DNA of 64,000 nt from Macrobrachium rosenbergii (GCF_040412425.1 NC_089766.1:11056008-11120007); one strand, 5' to 3'. Counted from the first letter of the stretch, positions 12,560-26,088 are shown. Notes: generated by a model not told the origin, from the sequence alone. Translations and numbers: made by a program.

Positions 12560-14803
12560 GTAAGTCAGACACCCTCTAAGGTTCAGTGCTTGTTGATCAA
12601 GTGCAGGTGTGCTGTGTAAATGGGTGCCAGTTAATGCTGTTGTTTTTTTGGTTTTTGTGATGCTTGGAAACTCAATTAAAAATGAATTCTAAATGAAACA
12701 CAATGACTTTTTTTTTTTTTTAGAAGTCCAGAGGAAAATGGGACAGGCAGCATAATGTAATGCTTACCTAGCCTAGGCTTTAAGGAAGGAGAAAAAGATG
12801 GAGAGAATAAAGCTAGCAAGGCTTAAGCTCAATTAAAGTTATAGGACAGCACTTGAAGATTTGCAGATTATAAAGGTCAGGAGACATAGAAGCAATAAGA
12901 TCATTTCAAAATTCTTCAGTAAAACAAAAGAAAACAGAAAGCCACAGTTGTGGCTAATAAGGCTTTTTTTTTCTAGATATATAGTAACTTTCATCTACCT
13001 AAGGCAGCTGATCTCATCAGCTATATCCAGAAATGTTTTTGTGTTGGTACAAAAAGTTGAGTAAGAATGTTCTGTGAAGAAAAGAAAAATAGATTAACCG
13101 CACAAGCCAGAGAGGTCTACTGCTTAGACAGATGAAGGCTACTGTATTTTTACAGAAAGAATAGGCTTCATAGGAGACAATATTAGATACTGAATTCCCT
13201 TTCAAAAAATCTCAGTCACTTACAGGTCTTTGAATCTTATTTAAATCTCAGGATTATTGATTCACTGAATAAATGTGAGAAAAGGTTATTGACAGAGAAA
13301 GGCGAAGCTGTCACAAAGGGTCAGAAAGAAATTGCCTAGAGCTAGAGAAGAAATAGCAGGGCTTACCGATCGAATTAATTGCCTTTGTATTGGTTTTATC
13401 AAAGAAGAAAATGAAAAATGAGCTCCCAATTAGTAGAACAATACTGTATTTCCAGCCTAGAGCTCACATGAAACTGAAAAAACTAGGATGAAGAAAAAGC
13501 GATTGTAATTTGCAATTTTGTTAAAAGCAGATTTAGCATTTTGAACCATGTTTGATCTCTTCAAAGTGAATTTGAAGTTATTTAAAGCCCTTGAATGCAG
13601 GTAGAAGTTGGGAGGATAAGTTAATTATGAATTTAACGTGGTACTAGAAGAACTGACTTGGAGAAGGAACAGGCAGAGCTTGTGCATGTTTAAAAAGCTG
13701 ACATGATCTTTTCTGGAACTGAAGTGTTATTGAGACATTGATAGGCGATAGTTAACAAATGTAGGTTGCCTTCATTGCTACTGGTTCTCTGCAATGAATA
13801 AATTATTGCCTAATGAGGTGTGCACTTTTCCTTCAAAGCAATCTGGTTTGGTGTTTTTGTGTGTTTTTATTGTAACAGTAGCACTTGGTAAACTATAAAC
13901 TTGCTTCTGTTCTGTAACATAAACACTCCATACAGTATTCAGTAAGAGCCTGTAAGAATATAATTGCAATAGTTTCTTCCTGTGGTTAAAGTTCCTAAAT
14001 TAATCTCGAGAGTTCAAGGAAAGTATGATGTTACTTAAATTATGTAAGAGCTGTACTATTCCACGTGTGGTGTTAATTATGACTGCAAGTTCAGCAGGAA
14101 GCTGGGAGTGTAAATGCAATAGGCTTTATGAAAGAAGAAAGTTGATATTTACGTTACATATGATTTAACAGTGGTGTAAATTTCCCCATTATGAGGTGTA
14201 GATTTCTCCATCATCAGCTTGTATCATTTGGAAACTATAAAACTTATTTCTATATGAATTCGTCAAAGAATTCATGTGCAATTTGACTTACGACTCTCAT
14301 CTATGCTATCTTTGAGTGATTGACTTTGTCACCAAACCTTTGATGTTGGAAATGTTTTATTTTTTCTTTTGCACCAACTCTTTCAACAAAAGTATAAGAT
14401 CTGGTTTGATAGATTGAATCAGTTACTCAAAATTATTGTGATACTGGAATCGTAATAAAATTATTTCGAGATCTTGTGTATAGCTGTTGTATTCTGAATC
14501 CATTTTTCAATCATGTATTCATGTGTCCATGTGTTAGGTATAATTGCACTTTTTTTCAGGTGGAATATTAAAATATTTCACAAATTGCAGTGCTGTCAAT
14601 CTTGACGCAACGACTTGATTGATAATTTTTCCTGATATTCTTAAGACATTTTAAATAAGCTCAGTTACTCTTGAAGATTCATGAGTTTCAAGAGGGAACC
14701 TGTACATTACTAACCATTTGTAGTAGAAACTTGTATTTCTGGTAATTCACTGTTAAACACTGTGCTAGATAGTATCAACTATTCTCAAGAACGCTCTGTA
14801 TAG
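12560..14803 (+). other. Intron between A6 and A7
   Basis: 2.2 kb of non-coding sequence. The part from about 12730 to 13720 has a more purine-rich composition and may be an old repeat, but I cannot name it. Confidence 0.5.
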
Positions 14804-14952
14804 GTTGGCTTGAACCACTGATGGATCGTGTAGCTCGAGATTCTTCGAATGTTGTATGTCCAAACATTGATAACATCATTGATGGTACATTTGAATACAT
14901 GAGAACCGATGGACCTCCGGTGATGGTTGGAGGCTTTGATTGGATGCTTACA
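14804..14952 (+). CDS. Alternative catalytic exon A7
   Basis: 149 bp: GT completing a Gly codon, then 49 codons. It begins WLEPLMDRVARDSSNVVCP and ends VGGFDWMLT with donor ACA|GTAAGG. The variable loop is EYMRTDGPPVM, Pro-rich and unlike its neighbours. It is closest to A8 and A10 in the RDSSN section. Acceptor gctctgtatag. It is intact. It does not show as a free-standing open frame because there is no Met upstream. Confidence 0.92.
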
Positions 14953-15490
14953 GTAAGGCATTGGTGGATTACAAAAGTATTCCAGACGTGATCACGGTTG
15001 TCAGTTGCGGAGGTGATGGTACTCTCAAACCCTTGGGGACTTTGCTAATCTTGAAGTCTCACTTAAACTGTCCTTCCATGTGGACAAAGAAAAACAAGCT
15101 TTCTGTAAATAATTCATCTAGCAATTTCTTCCAAGGGGTAATCTGTGGAGTTGTCAAAAATTGCACGTTGCGTTGAGTAGGTAGTTATAGTATTCTGTCA
15201 CGTTTTGTTGTTGCTTGTAATATGTAGTTTGGTACAGTAGCATCTTGTTTTGGTTTCTTTATTATTTGCCTGTTTGTCTTATTACACTAATTTGATTATA
15301 GTCTCCAGTCAAGATGAAATTAAAATCTTATTTGCCTCATATATGTTTGTTTTGTATTTGTGTAAGATGCACGTGAGCGAAATGTACGTGTACATGTAAT
15401 TGATATGATTTGATACTCCCATTAATATATTGATTACAAATTAGGAGTGAATTACCGTAATCCCTTCTACTAGTATTTTTTTTTGGTATA

Positions 15491-16139
15491 CAGACACTGC
15501 CCTACTTACAAGCGAGGTACGTTCCTGACGGCCGTTTGTAAGTTGAATTTTTTGTAAGTTGGTAACTGTAATCTTCACATCTATTTAAGTAGAGTATGAT
15601 ATAAAGTCAATACAGTGCTGTATGTTTTTCATCCTAGAATAACAATTCACTGCACATACAGTACAGTCGACCCCTACCTATTCGCGGTTCCAGATTCACG
15701 GAGTCACTGATTCACGGATTTCTCTACAGAACTTATATACAGTACATATTATTCGTGGAAAATTCACCTATTCACGGTATTTTTCACTGAGAAATATTCA
15801 CTAATTACTGTATTTTCTTATCATTTTCATGACTAAATGCATTTTTTGTGATAAAACTGTTAAAATACTCAGGTATAAGCATTTTCAGAGGGCTTTTTTT
15901 TTGCGTTTGAACTATTAAAATAGGCAGTTCTAAGCGTTTTAGAGGGGTTTTAAGTATTCGCAGATTTTAGCTGTTGGGGTGGGGTTGTGGTACACATCCC
16001 CCGCAAATACCTGGGGTCGACTGTACAGTATTTTGTAGAATATGCGCGCAGAACAAAATTTAAACTTCGAGGCTAAAGCGGAGAGCTCTGAACACTGTTT
16101 GTTCGTATCTCTGAATGTTTGTAAGTAGGGTGGTGTCAG
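15491..16139. mobile_element. Outer short inverted-repeat element, interrupted by a second element
   Basis: The left end CAGACACTGCCCTACTTACA and the right end (reverse complement CTGACACCACCCTACTTACA) form terminal inverted repeats, flanked by TA. The left and right halves are separated by the element at 15664-16023. Without that insert the element is about 287 bp. No coding capacity. Confidence 0.75.
15664..16023. mobile_element. Inner 360-bp short inverted-repeat element
   Basis: Ends are CAGTCGACCCC and GGGGTCGACTG, perfect inverted repeats flanked by TA on both sides. It is related to 11468-11806 in opposite orientation. It sits inside the element at 15491-16139 and is therefore younger. 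Confidence 0.85.
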
Positions 16140-18569
16140 TATTTCATACAAAAAAAAATTACTGTGAAATTTTACATTCATATTCTCATTACGACATAAT
16201 TTTTCATGGATTTAAATTTTTCCTATCTGGATTATAAATAGTGTATGAAAGAAGTTACAGGAACTGGTTATGGACTTGATTTATTTATGTTATTTAGACA
16301 AAATTTCATTAAACAAGACAGTAGTTTTGAGCCCCATTTGTGAAAATAGGCTATCAAAGCTTTAGCTCTTGGTTTATTTAATGTAGTATCTACTGAGTAT
16401 CTTAGTGGCTTGCATTAAAGAAAATTGATTTTAGGATAAATCTTGCCTTTTTAATGTTCCATTACAGTTAGTTTAACTTAGACAGTTTTTTGATATTAGA
16501 TGTTGTTGCTAAGTGTTAAAGTAAATCAAAATGAAGTGGATCATTTTAAGCCTCTTGTTTCATTAGATTTAAGGGTAAATTTCAGTTAAATGTTGAAATG
16601 AATTTTGTTTGTAATTTTGTAGCTTAAAACCATATGTAATTTTCCTGTCTGTTTTTTCAAGTTTGTCGATAATTTCCAACCAGTTACGAACATTTTTTTT
16701 TTTTTAGTTTTACCCAAGTTTTCTGATTTGCTTTCAACAGTAGTAGTCATAAAAAAATTTAGTCCAGATAGCTCTAGGTGTTACACTGTACATTTTACTT
16801 TACATAAAAAGACCTAAAATACAATGGTGACCTTGTCTTGTCATTTTTATATTTAGACCTGACTTCTTCTTCAAACTTTCTTTAAAGAGGATCCTGTGCC
16901 TAGTGCTTTCAATAGTAAGTAGGTACCTTTGGCTGGGCAGGGGGAAAATTTCTCTTATTTCAGGCCTCGTCTTTGTACCAAAAATGGGACTCTTTATTCA
17001 GAATGCCAGTGCTTGTCTTTCTGTCTTACAAATTTTTGTCTTGTTCACTTTTCTGTGATGGATTGTAAGTTTTTCTTGATTCCTCTCTTTTTCTTAAAGA
17101 TTATCATAAAGCGGGTTGCATGATTTTCAAAGTCTGATAGTATTTCTAAGTTAAAGAATGTGAGACTTGACAAGGTCTATATGACATCTAAACTATGTCT
17201 GATCTTAAATGCTCGTGTTAGGTTTTGTAACTTCCAGTTCTCACTGAGTTGTTCGTTGCTGTTAGATGATGTAACATAGAAAATTGAAGAAGATAGTCAC
17301 CATTTAATCCTTGATGTTCCTTTGGATATATCTGGACTCCTTTCTCATTTTGACAGAAATCTTGCTTTCACTTCACTGTAAAAGCATTTTTCTTTCTGTA
17401 ACTGAAAAACACTAACTTTCTGATCCACAGACGAGCATGTCCATTCTTGAAAAAGGGAAAATAGAGCAAAGAGAATGATAGAAATGGATAAATAAAGATA
17501 AATTAATGAACAAATGAATATTGCTATATGTACTGTTTATATGTCATAAAACTAAAGGCTGTGCATTATAACTTTCTGTACAGTATGCATAAATAGCAGT
17601 AGAGTCAGAAAAACCAGGCCAGTTGTGCCTGAAACTTCAAGGCAACTGTCTTACCACTTTTAACAAGTATCAGCATAAATAGCGCTGCTGTTCATAGTTT
17701 AAGCAGTTCTTGATGATGAGGAACCAAGGTACGTATTTCATCAGAATGTCAGTGCCAGACATTCGGAGAAACAAATTGCGCTAACTTACTCTAGGAGCAA
17801 TAGTGAAATTTCCCTAAATAAAGTACTTTATGGCCCATGAAAGGTTACTCACTGGGATATCTTCCAAAGATTGTGCAAGTCATAATTACCATTGCTGAGT
17901 AAAAGAAAACTGTCACATTGAGTAATGTTGATTAAAAGTTGGGAAGCTGCAGATATCCTTGCAAAAAATACTGCATCAGTGATAAAAAAAAAAAAGTATC
18001 TTGAGCATATTGCATTAACATTTTCATTTCTGCAGAATTAAACACACCAAGAGGTACTGTTTGTTGTAATGTAATTAAGCTAACAAAAGACACTAGTAAT
18101 TTCTGAGGTATTAATTTAGCTACAGGTTACCATGCTTTGTAATTTATTTATACAAGATACAGTAGTTCTGTTATTATGTTTTGTATTTTTGGAGTTGTAA
18201 AAAAAGTCTTTTGACATTATAATCCCAGATGGCTTCTCTATTAACTAGTTTTCCTTTATTAAACATTTTTTTTTTCTTGGAGATAGAATTTTTTTCCCTT
18301 GGGGATAGAATACAATACTCTTGTCCATATGAGTAAGTTATAACATTATTATAGTTGAACAGAGACAAGAATCTAAGAAGTTAGTTTACAAGACTTGGCC
18401 TAGAGATTCAAATGCCAGTTTAGCTATATTGATTGATATGGTGTCTTTGAAGGTATTTTGCCTTGTTGGTAAGATTGTTTATTCTGAACTGTCATTTCCA
18501 GGCAAATGGAAATTGTCACTAACATAGGGGTTCAATTGATACCTAATCTTTTGAAGTGTCTTACTGTAG

Positions 18570-18715
18570 GTTGGCTTGAGCCACTGCTTGACCGCATAGG
18601 AAGAGATTCAACGAATGTAGTGTGTCCCCAAATTGACATAATCAGCGATGACACCTTCACTTACAACATTAGGAAAGAAACCATTAATGTTGGTGGCTTC
18701 AGATGGGATTTGATC
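18570..18715 (+). CDS. Alternative catalytic exon A8
   Basis: 146 bp: GT completing a Gly codon, then 48 codons. It begins [19 protein letters not shown] and ends NVGGFRWDLI with donor ATC|GTAAGA. The variable loop is TYNIRKETI, one residue shorter than in A7 and basic. It keeps the canonical ISDDTF. Acceptor cttactgtag. It is intact. Confidence 0.92.
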
Positions 18716-21221
18716 GTAAGACTTGGAATGTGGCCTTGAATTTAGATGTGCTGAGATATTTTTACACTCAAGAGGAGGCTTTGGAAATGGTCACTCAGTA
18801 TATTGCAAGTGTTTCAGCATACATAGCAAACCTGACATAGATGTGTTTCTGCCAAAGTGTTTAACTATGGGTTATTGATTGACACTCATTTTTTCCTGGC
18901 TCTCAGTAAGGCAGTTTTAGTAATGCTTCATGCTTCGTTAAACTACTTTGCTCATTTGTGCTTCCTTTGATCATGGGTGTGGTTGTGGATTTACCTATTT
19001 AAATGAAGCTGTTTCTGGTTTGTTTTCTTGACTCTTTTTTAAATTTAATTGAACATCAGGTTAGTGCATAGTGCTGGGAATGGTAAGTCTGCGAAAGCTT
19101 CTTTATTGATGCTTTTTTTTTATTATATCTTAATTATTATTTGGCTGGTTTGGTGTTGGGCAAATGCTAACTGTTATTGCATAAAGTTGTCACATTCCAT
19201 CTTATTCTACTATCTATCAGTGACTTACCAAAATTCATGTACCAGTACATAGGTGCATTTTAAACTTTCTATACTTTCCTTGGCATATTTTAGGGTTTAA
19301 GAGAGCTGCTGCCAAGTACAGTAGTAATATTTATCAGCTGTGTGAACAGTGAAGGTTGTCATGTGGGGCAGAAAATATTTCTGGAAGTTCTTTCTTCAAC
19401 TGTTTCATCAATTACAGGAGTTGTTGATTTGTTTGATAATGTCAGACATCACTGATTTGTTTTTCTGTATCTGATTGAGCATTGATTAATCCTCCTTTGC
19501 TAGTTACAAATATGTGTTGTCTTTCTGCTTAGAGTTAAGTTTGAGTGGTGATATGTTTCCCTATTATTAGCAAAATATTTAACACAAACATTTTGTAGAT
19601 TTTTTGTGTTAGGCTGCTACCGACACAGCTGAATGAGAAATAGATTTTAGAGGCTGAAAAGTTTTATAGAGTTTTTGTTTTTGAGTTTCATGTTCATAAG
19701 ATGAGCAGGAAATAGATTTTTTTTGGTCTCAGTTTTTGCAGTCTTATGTGCATGCAGTACCTCCTCTTATTAGTGACTGATGAAGCATAAGTTTCAAGCT
19801 CTGATGATATGGTGTCCTTCTGAAGAACTGGTTTTGGAGGAACCAAATTTTGTATTTCAAGTAGAAGCATGGAACTCAGAGGCAGTACCAAGCTACATTG
19901 AATGGGTATATACAATGGGTAGATGAGCAATATGGATGAACGAATTTGCTTTCCTGGGTTGTTGGTGATTTTTCATAACGTGTCAGGTGACCACTGCTCA
20001 CTTTTATTCCATAGAAATCAGAAATCCTCAGGATTGCTAAGTTTTGTGGTTATTCCTTTCTCCTGTACTATGAAGTTATGAATTCTCTCTCTCTCTCTCT
20101 TTCCACTGTTATTTCTATAATCCTGTATCTTTCAAGAGATAGGTCTATTGCTGACTTTGATATCAGACCCCACAACGTATCAGTCTCCCAAATTTTTGGT
20201 GTCCTTCAGACCTGGGCTAAAAAAGGGTACAGTATTAGGTTTCCTGTCGTACCATTGTCTCCATTAAAAAAAATGGTATCAGCCCACCTGCCTATGCATC
20301 ATATATTCTTCATTGATCTTGTGGTTTAATGTAATGTATCTTGGAGGACTGTTGGAGAATAACACAAAATTATATCTAAATTGTAACAAAGAGAATCTAG
20401 CATTCATTATTCTATGGGTGATTCAGGAATACTTTTATACTTTTCACAATGTTTCGTTTTAACTTATCTTTTGAGTGTTTTAGCACTGTAGCTTAAGTAC
20501 ATCTATACAGTATATGAGTTGAACTCTTCCATAAACTCTTTGAAAATATGTTCCCATTCACATTTCTAGTAATAAGTTAGATTAAAAATATCACTATATC
20601 TGTGGCATAGTAAGTCTGAAGTTTTCCAATTAAATTGGAAGATACTTCATTGGGGGTGGGGGAAATAGATGTTAGTGCTTGTTCTGGTGGATAGAAGGGG
20701 ATACTGTAGATGAAATTACACTTAATAAGTAGATACACATCATTATGAAGGAAAATGGATCATTTCAAAGTAAGTGTGGTGTGTAAGCATGAATCTTAAT
20801 TCTTAGGCATGAACACCTGTTGTTTGTCAGCATTAAATTTCACTAATATATGATATTAGGTAAAATTATTTAATTAAAAACTTGCTGTATAGATCGTGTC
20901 AGAAGTGCACGTAATTTTTAATGCGCATGGATTAACGTTGTACGTAAAAAGCAAGAGTTTCTGTATTTTGTCTTGCTTAATGGCTTACATGAACATTTCT
21001 GCTAAGGAAAACTTAGAGGGCCAAGTGAACATGAAATTTCAGTATTGTGTCGTAACAGAGAGTAAAGGTTGAACAAGAATGTATGAAACTGAATGGTCTG
21101 ATAGGTCTTTTTGGTATAACGTACATTATGACCTTCCAGTGTTTGACATTGAAAATGGTAGCTTCCCCAGAAATGAGACATCTCTTTGACACTTCACGAA
21201 ACTGACTAACAACTGCTGTAG
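18716..21221 (+). other. Intron between A8 and A9
   Basis: 2.5 kb of non-coding sequence with a short CT run near 20084-20101. Nothing else recognised. Confidence 0.6.
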
Positions 21222-21373
21222 GTTGGCTGGAGGCCCTTCTGGACCGGATTGCATGGAACAGACACACAGTAGTTGCCCCAGCCATTGACCAAATAAAAGA
21301 TGACACCTTTATGTACGTAGTGGCAGAAAAGGATGGTGGTGTTCCTATAGGTGGATTCACCTGGAATCTGAAG
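21222..21373 (+). CDS. Alternative catalytic exon A9
   Basis: 152 bp: GT completing a Gly codon, then 50 codons. It begins WLEALLDRIAWNRHTVVAP and ends PIGGFTWNLK with donor AAG|GTAGGG. The variable loop YVVAEKDGGV is one residue longer than usual, and PIGGF replaces VGGF; both traits are shared with A10. Ala replaces the usual Cys (VVAP). Acceptor aactgctgtag. It is intact. Confidence 0.92.
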
Positions 21374-22245
21374 GTAGGGACAAGGTTGTTATCCACCGCA
21401 GATGGTTCTCTCAACATTTCTCCAGTTTCGATGTCAAATTGTTTCAGTGGAAATGTGTGTTTTTTTTTTTTACCCTTCCATCACACTCACACATCTTATT
21501 TTATCACTTCATGCACTAATTACACTGATTGGACAGAGTTCATTCCTGATGTCTTTTACACATGGCACCCCAGTTATTTGAAAACAAATTTTTATTTGTT
21601 TGATAAAAAACAAAAGTTAAGGTATTGATAATCATTGCAACAAAATAAACTGTTATTGGACAGTTAATTTAAGACATTAATCTTTTGGAAATTTAAGACA
21701 TTAATCTTGAGGACATTTCCCAACAATATGTAGAATTAACCAAGACATTTTCTTCCAATATGTGATAGAAATAGAATTATTCTTCTAGACACTTTCCTCT
21801 CCTACAATTGAGAGACCTAAAATTAATTGTCCAGACATTTCCTCCAACATATGATAAACACATAATATCTAAACTGAACTGTGTAGCTGTACACAAATGA
21901 CTATGTTGTGTGTTTTCCTGAAGTTTGAATCAGTTTTCCTTGTTTTTTACTTCAGTGTTCATTTTTTATATTTATTATATTGTTGTTTTTCATGTACTGT
22001 ATTGTAAAGTTTTCGTGTGCTTCTCAAACTTATGACAATTGGTAAATTACTAAATCCAATTTAAGCCATTATCAAGTGAGGCTTTAATGTGGAGCGTAGG
22101 AAGCATGTGTTTATGTCATCAGTTTGCGGCAGGCATAACAATAATGAACACAAACTGCCGTTTCTTCAATAGAAATAAGTAAAAGCACTTTGAGTTGATG
22201 CATACATATGAACCTAATGTTTGAACTGGTTGACGGTTATCTTAG
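21374..22245 (+). other. Intron between A9 and A10
   Basis: 0.9 kb, with a small direct repeat (atttaagacattaatctt, twice, 21667-21704). Nothing else recognised. Confidence 0.6.
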
Positions 22246-22397
22246 GCTGGCTTGAACCTCTTCTGGATCGCATCGCTCATGACAGTTCCAATGTGGTATG
22301 TCCGGCTATTGATTCTATTAATGCCCAAACCCTTAGTTATAAGGTGTCCAAACGAGAAGGTGGTATTCCAATTGGGGGTTTTAATTGGAATTTGAAG
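22246..22397 (+). CDS. Alternative catalytic exon A10
   Basis: 152 bp: GC completing a Gly codon, then 50 codons. It begins [19 protein letters not shown] and ends PIGGFNWNLK with donor AAG|GTATGA. The variable loop SYKVSKREGGI is strongly basic. SINAQTL replaces the usual acidic DDTF stretch. It shares length and the PIGGF end with A9. Acceptor gacggttatcttag. It is intact. Confidence 0.92.
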
Positions 22398-25300
22398 GTA
22401 TGACATAACGTTTCTTCAAGCTAGAGGTAACTAGACATAAAATCCTCATTGCCAAACGCATTTTTTTTTTTGCGAGTGCAATGCTCGTTTTTTTAAGTTT
22501 TACTGAAAACCATTCTGACGTATGAGTTTGTTTACAGTGTCCCCTTGTCTGTGATTTAGTATGTTGTTATTTGATTTTTTGTTTGTCTTGTCAAGGTAAA
22601 ACGCAAAGAAGAGCATACCTGGTGGTGGGAGTGTTGTTGCTGCTGAAAAAGTGTCCTAGTATTGTTAGTGAATTTTTGAGAGTGGTACGTGTGGAAGCAT
22701 TGTGGTAGTTGACTGAACAATACACAAAATACAAAAGAATACTTGCCATACTTGTACTTTTCAATCACCAGCTACTGTTTTGTTTGTGGGACTCTTCTTA
22801 ATACCTGTACTTTCAGTTTTGGAAATCTTATCATTTACACTCAGTTTGAATTTCTGCTCTCTGTTTATCAGTTTAGTATTGAGGGTTTATTCAAGCCTAT
22901 TGTAAATGGGAGGTTATGTGAATGCCTTGAGAGTAATTAAGACGTCCCCTTGATATAAATTGAATTCATGAAAAAAAATTTAAGTTGCCCCCTGATGCAA
23001 AAGTACATCACAGCTTTCCCAACTTCTAAAGACCCAGAGAATTTCTTTTCCAACTTCTAAAGTCCCAGAGAATTTAAGTTAACACTGACAAACTCATTTT
23101 AGGTGAATGTCCAAGCTTCAGCCAGTAATGAATGTCAAACTTTGGAAACAAATAATTCAAGGGAATTCTTTGAGCACCTTCATTATCTTCAACTTATTCA
23201 ATTATCATATTTCTAAAGAATGCAGTTTGTTAAGTGAAATATATACAGTATTTTACTATTAAAGACAAACTCTTGGGACCAGTTCTATGAGTCAAGTGTT
23301 TTAACTCTGGTTTAGTTAAATTACGTAATACAGTAATAATAATAACCTCCTAGCTTCATAGGAAGCTCCAGGGAAGGGACCTTTGGCCAAAACTAGGTCC
23401 CTGGTTTCCCAAGCCAAATCCAGGAAGAGGCCCGTTGTGTAGAACAGTGACTTCCAAACTCCTCTAAAAGACGAGAGGTCCCTCCTGCAGGCCTCCTCCA
23501 GAATCCCTGGAGGGTTAGGCACGTAACCAAGCTTTTACTTTCAGAAATTCCGGGAAGGCATTGGGGATATCCATTTAATAATCTGTTGTGGGGCTGTTCA
23601 GTGACTTTGTTGCCTCCAGGTACTTGGAATTGCTCCAATTTCAGCCTTGATTTCCAGTTGGTGGAATAGCTGCAGGAAGGATTCAGTTTCTTAAAGGAAT
23701 CTTAGGAAATACAAGCTAGTTTGTGTTTTTTTATTTCACTATTTAGCCGTATCAAAATCATTACTAGAGCTCGGAAGCCAGTGTTCTACAGAATGAGTCT
23801 TATTTTGAACTTGACCTTAGCAGGGGAACCCAGGGATCCAAGTTTTACTGATGGGCTCTCCTACAGAGTTTCTCACAGAACCTAGGAGGAATCTTAAGAT
23901 TTGGGGAAGCAATGACATACTCTTACATCTAAAGAATCCAACATGGTTTACCTAAACCATAAATACAGCCAATTATTTAGGAATTTGGGTAGAAAACTTT
24001 TGCTTCATTTCTTTGAGTACTGTAAATGCAGTATGAACTTGCATAAAGTTAGTTACAGAGGTCATTTAAATTTCATTTAATTATGGTTATTTTGTAATAC
24101 TGTAGAGCGGTATACAGTATTGTTTAACCGTGCACGGTTCATTATTGGTTGACTCAAAGCCATGGATATTTTCCAGGAGCATTTGAGGTTCTTTCTAAAT
24201 TAATGCTTTCTTTCTTTCTTGAAAGCTTCAGCTGAAAACCCTTATGGAGAGTCCCAACAGACTATAAACCCAAGAGTTTTTCCCTTTTTTTATTTTCCAC
24301 CCTTCCTTTTTTTTTATCAAACTTTTGCCTGGAGACCTGACATTCTGAAAGTTATCATTAATAGAGAGACTTTGAATAAAAATTTGTTTATTGATAGGTT
24401 ACTAATTTAGACATATATACACCATCTACAATTTACATCTGTCTTGTTCTTTATGGAAATTCCTTTGTTGAGAAAAATGTAGGAAATGAAAGAGTGCTGG
24501 AATTGGCAGGTGGCATGAGATCTACTTTTCTCGACTTAATGTGACGTTGACAACAATTTAGGGATTATAAGGGGGTTTAATTACTAGGACTACTTTTCTC
24601 AATTTTCAGAGGTCTACAGAAAAATCGCATAGGTATTGGACAAGTTATATTTTTTTTTGTATTTGTTTGTTTATGATGTTTGAAATTTCATGCAGTTTGA
24701 TCAGTAGTGAAGTTTTCCTTTGTACAGTAAAAATTTTGTGCCCATTTCACTTGCATTAGTGGTAACTAATGCTCTGGTTTTCCAGACAGTACATCTGTAG
24801 TGCACTGGTTTTGCTGAAACCTTTGTTAATGGCCGCTCTTGGTTTCTTTTCCTTTACAGTTGTAGGTTTTGTAATTTTGTTTATAGTCTTTGCTTTGTTG
24901 CAAGATATGATGGAGATGTTATTTTATGATAATCACTGAACCAGGCAATCGTTCATACAAGTAAAATATTGTCATGATTTTAAGACGTTGCTACACAGTG
25001 AAAATTATCCCTAATGATAAAGATATAACAAAGCCACTTGGTTAACTTCCATTACAGAAGTATTATACATTTTAAATCGTCTGAAAAAGTAGTACATGAT
25101 TCAAAGTACATTTTTACAATGAATCTTTTGGATTTTTTCATCCATGCGCTTTCATCTTCTTGACACAACTGTATTTGGTTGAAATTACTTAAAAATCTAT
25201 GAAACTTACATTGATTTTTCTTTATCTTGTGGAATGTTTTGGACTTCACAGCCTGAAGATCATGTTAATGAATCGAACTTTATTGAATACTTGTTAACGT

Positions 25301-25942
25301 CTTCTTTTCTTCTCATTGCTTTTGTAGATATTGTCCGGTCAATTGAACAGTAACCTGACATGCATAAACAACCACCATTGTAATAGCATGACAGGGACCC
25401 ATTACATCAGCAACATTTTCATAATTGAGACTGGTGTTCATATAGCTTTCTGACTCTTTGTATCTGTGACTGCCTTTAGTAGAGAATGGGTAGAGAAATT
25501 ATTGGTTTCCTTAGAGATTAAAGAATATGTCTTTGATTTGATTACAGAAAGATGTTTCTTTAATCCTCCTGGAATTTTTGTGATTTTGTTCTTTAGTCAG
25601 TATTAAGTGTAGTTAAATTTTGTATATACATGTCTTTGAAGAAGTTAGTGGACTACTTTGAAATCTGTTTGTGTGCTTTTGGCGTTAGCCTTTTTTGTCA
25701 ATTTATATATTACACTACCTGTCTGCTTTGTATATGAAGCATATTAATAAGGAGTCAACTGAGGATAGCAATATCTGAGTTAGTTTTATCGTACTAATTT
25801 GGCTTTTCAAGTATAGTCGGCAAGCATGAACTCCCATTCACATAAGAAGTGTGTGTTTGCATCTAACAAAGGTCATAGTTTTTGAACACCACTGGTTTAG
25901 GGTATCCCAAAGCATTGTGACAAGGGAAATTTTGTATCCCAG
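22398..25942 (+). other. Intron between A10 and A11
   Basis: 3.5 kb of non-coding sequence. A short tandem duplication (aacttctaaag.cccagagaattt, twice) lies at 23018-23075. Nothing else recognised. Confidence 0.6.
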
Positions 25943-26088
25943 GCTGGGTGGAGCCGCTACTAGACCGAATTGCAAGGAATCCATCAAATGTGGTAACTCC
26001 CGACATAGATATAATTAGTATGGAAACACTAGAGTATTCTTTCCAAAAAAGTCCTGGAGCTGTAGGAGGCTTTAGCTGGGAATTGCAG
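25943..26088 (+). CDS. Alternative catalytic exon A11
   Basis: 146 bp: GC completing a Gly codon, then 48 codons. It begins WVEPLLDRIARNPSNVVTP and ends AVGGFSWELQ with donor CAG|GTAAGA, a consensus site. The variable loop is EYSFQKSPG. Thr replaces the usual Cys (VVTP) and Met-Glu replaces Asp-Asp (ISMETLEY). Acceptor ttttgtatcccag is among the better ones in the array. It is intact. Confidence 0.92.

Larger units (their letters stand above)
14953..18569 (+). other. Intron between A7 and A8
   Basis: 3.6 kb. It holds the nested short elements at 15491-16139. The remainder is AT-rich and non-coding. Confidence 0.65.
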
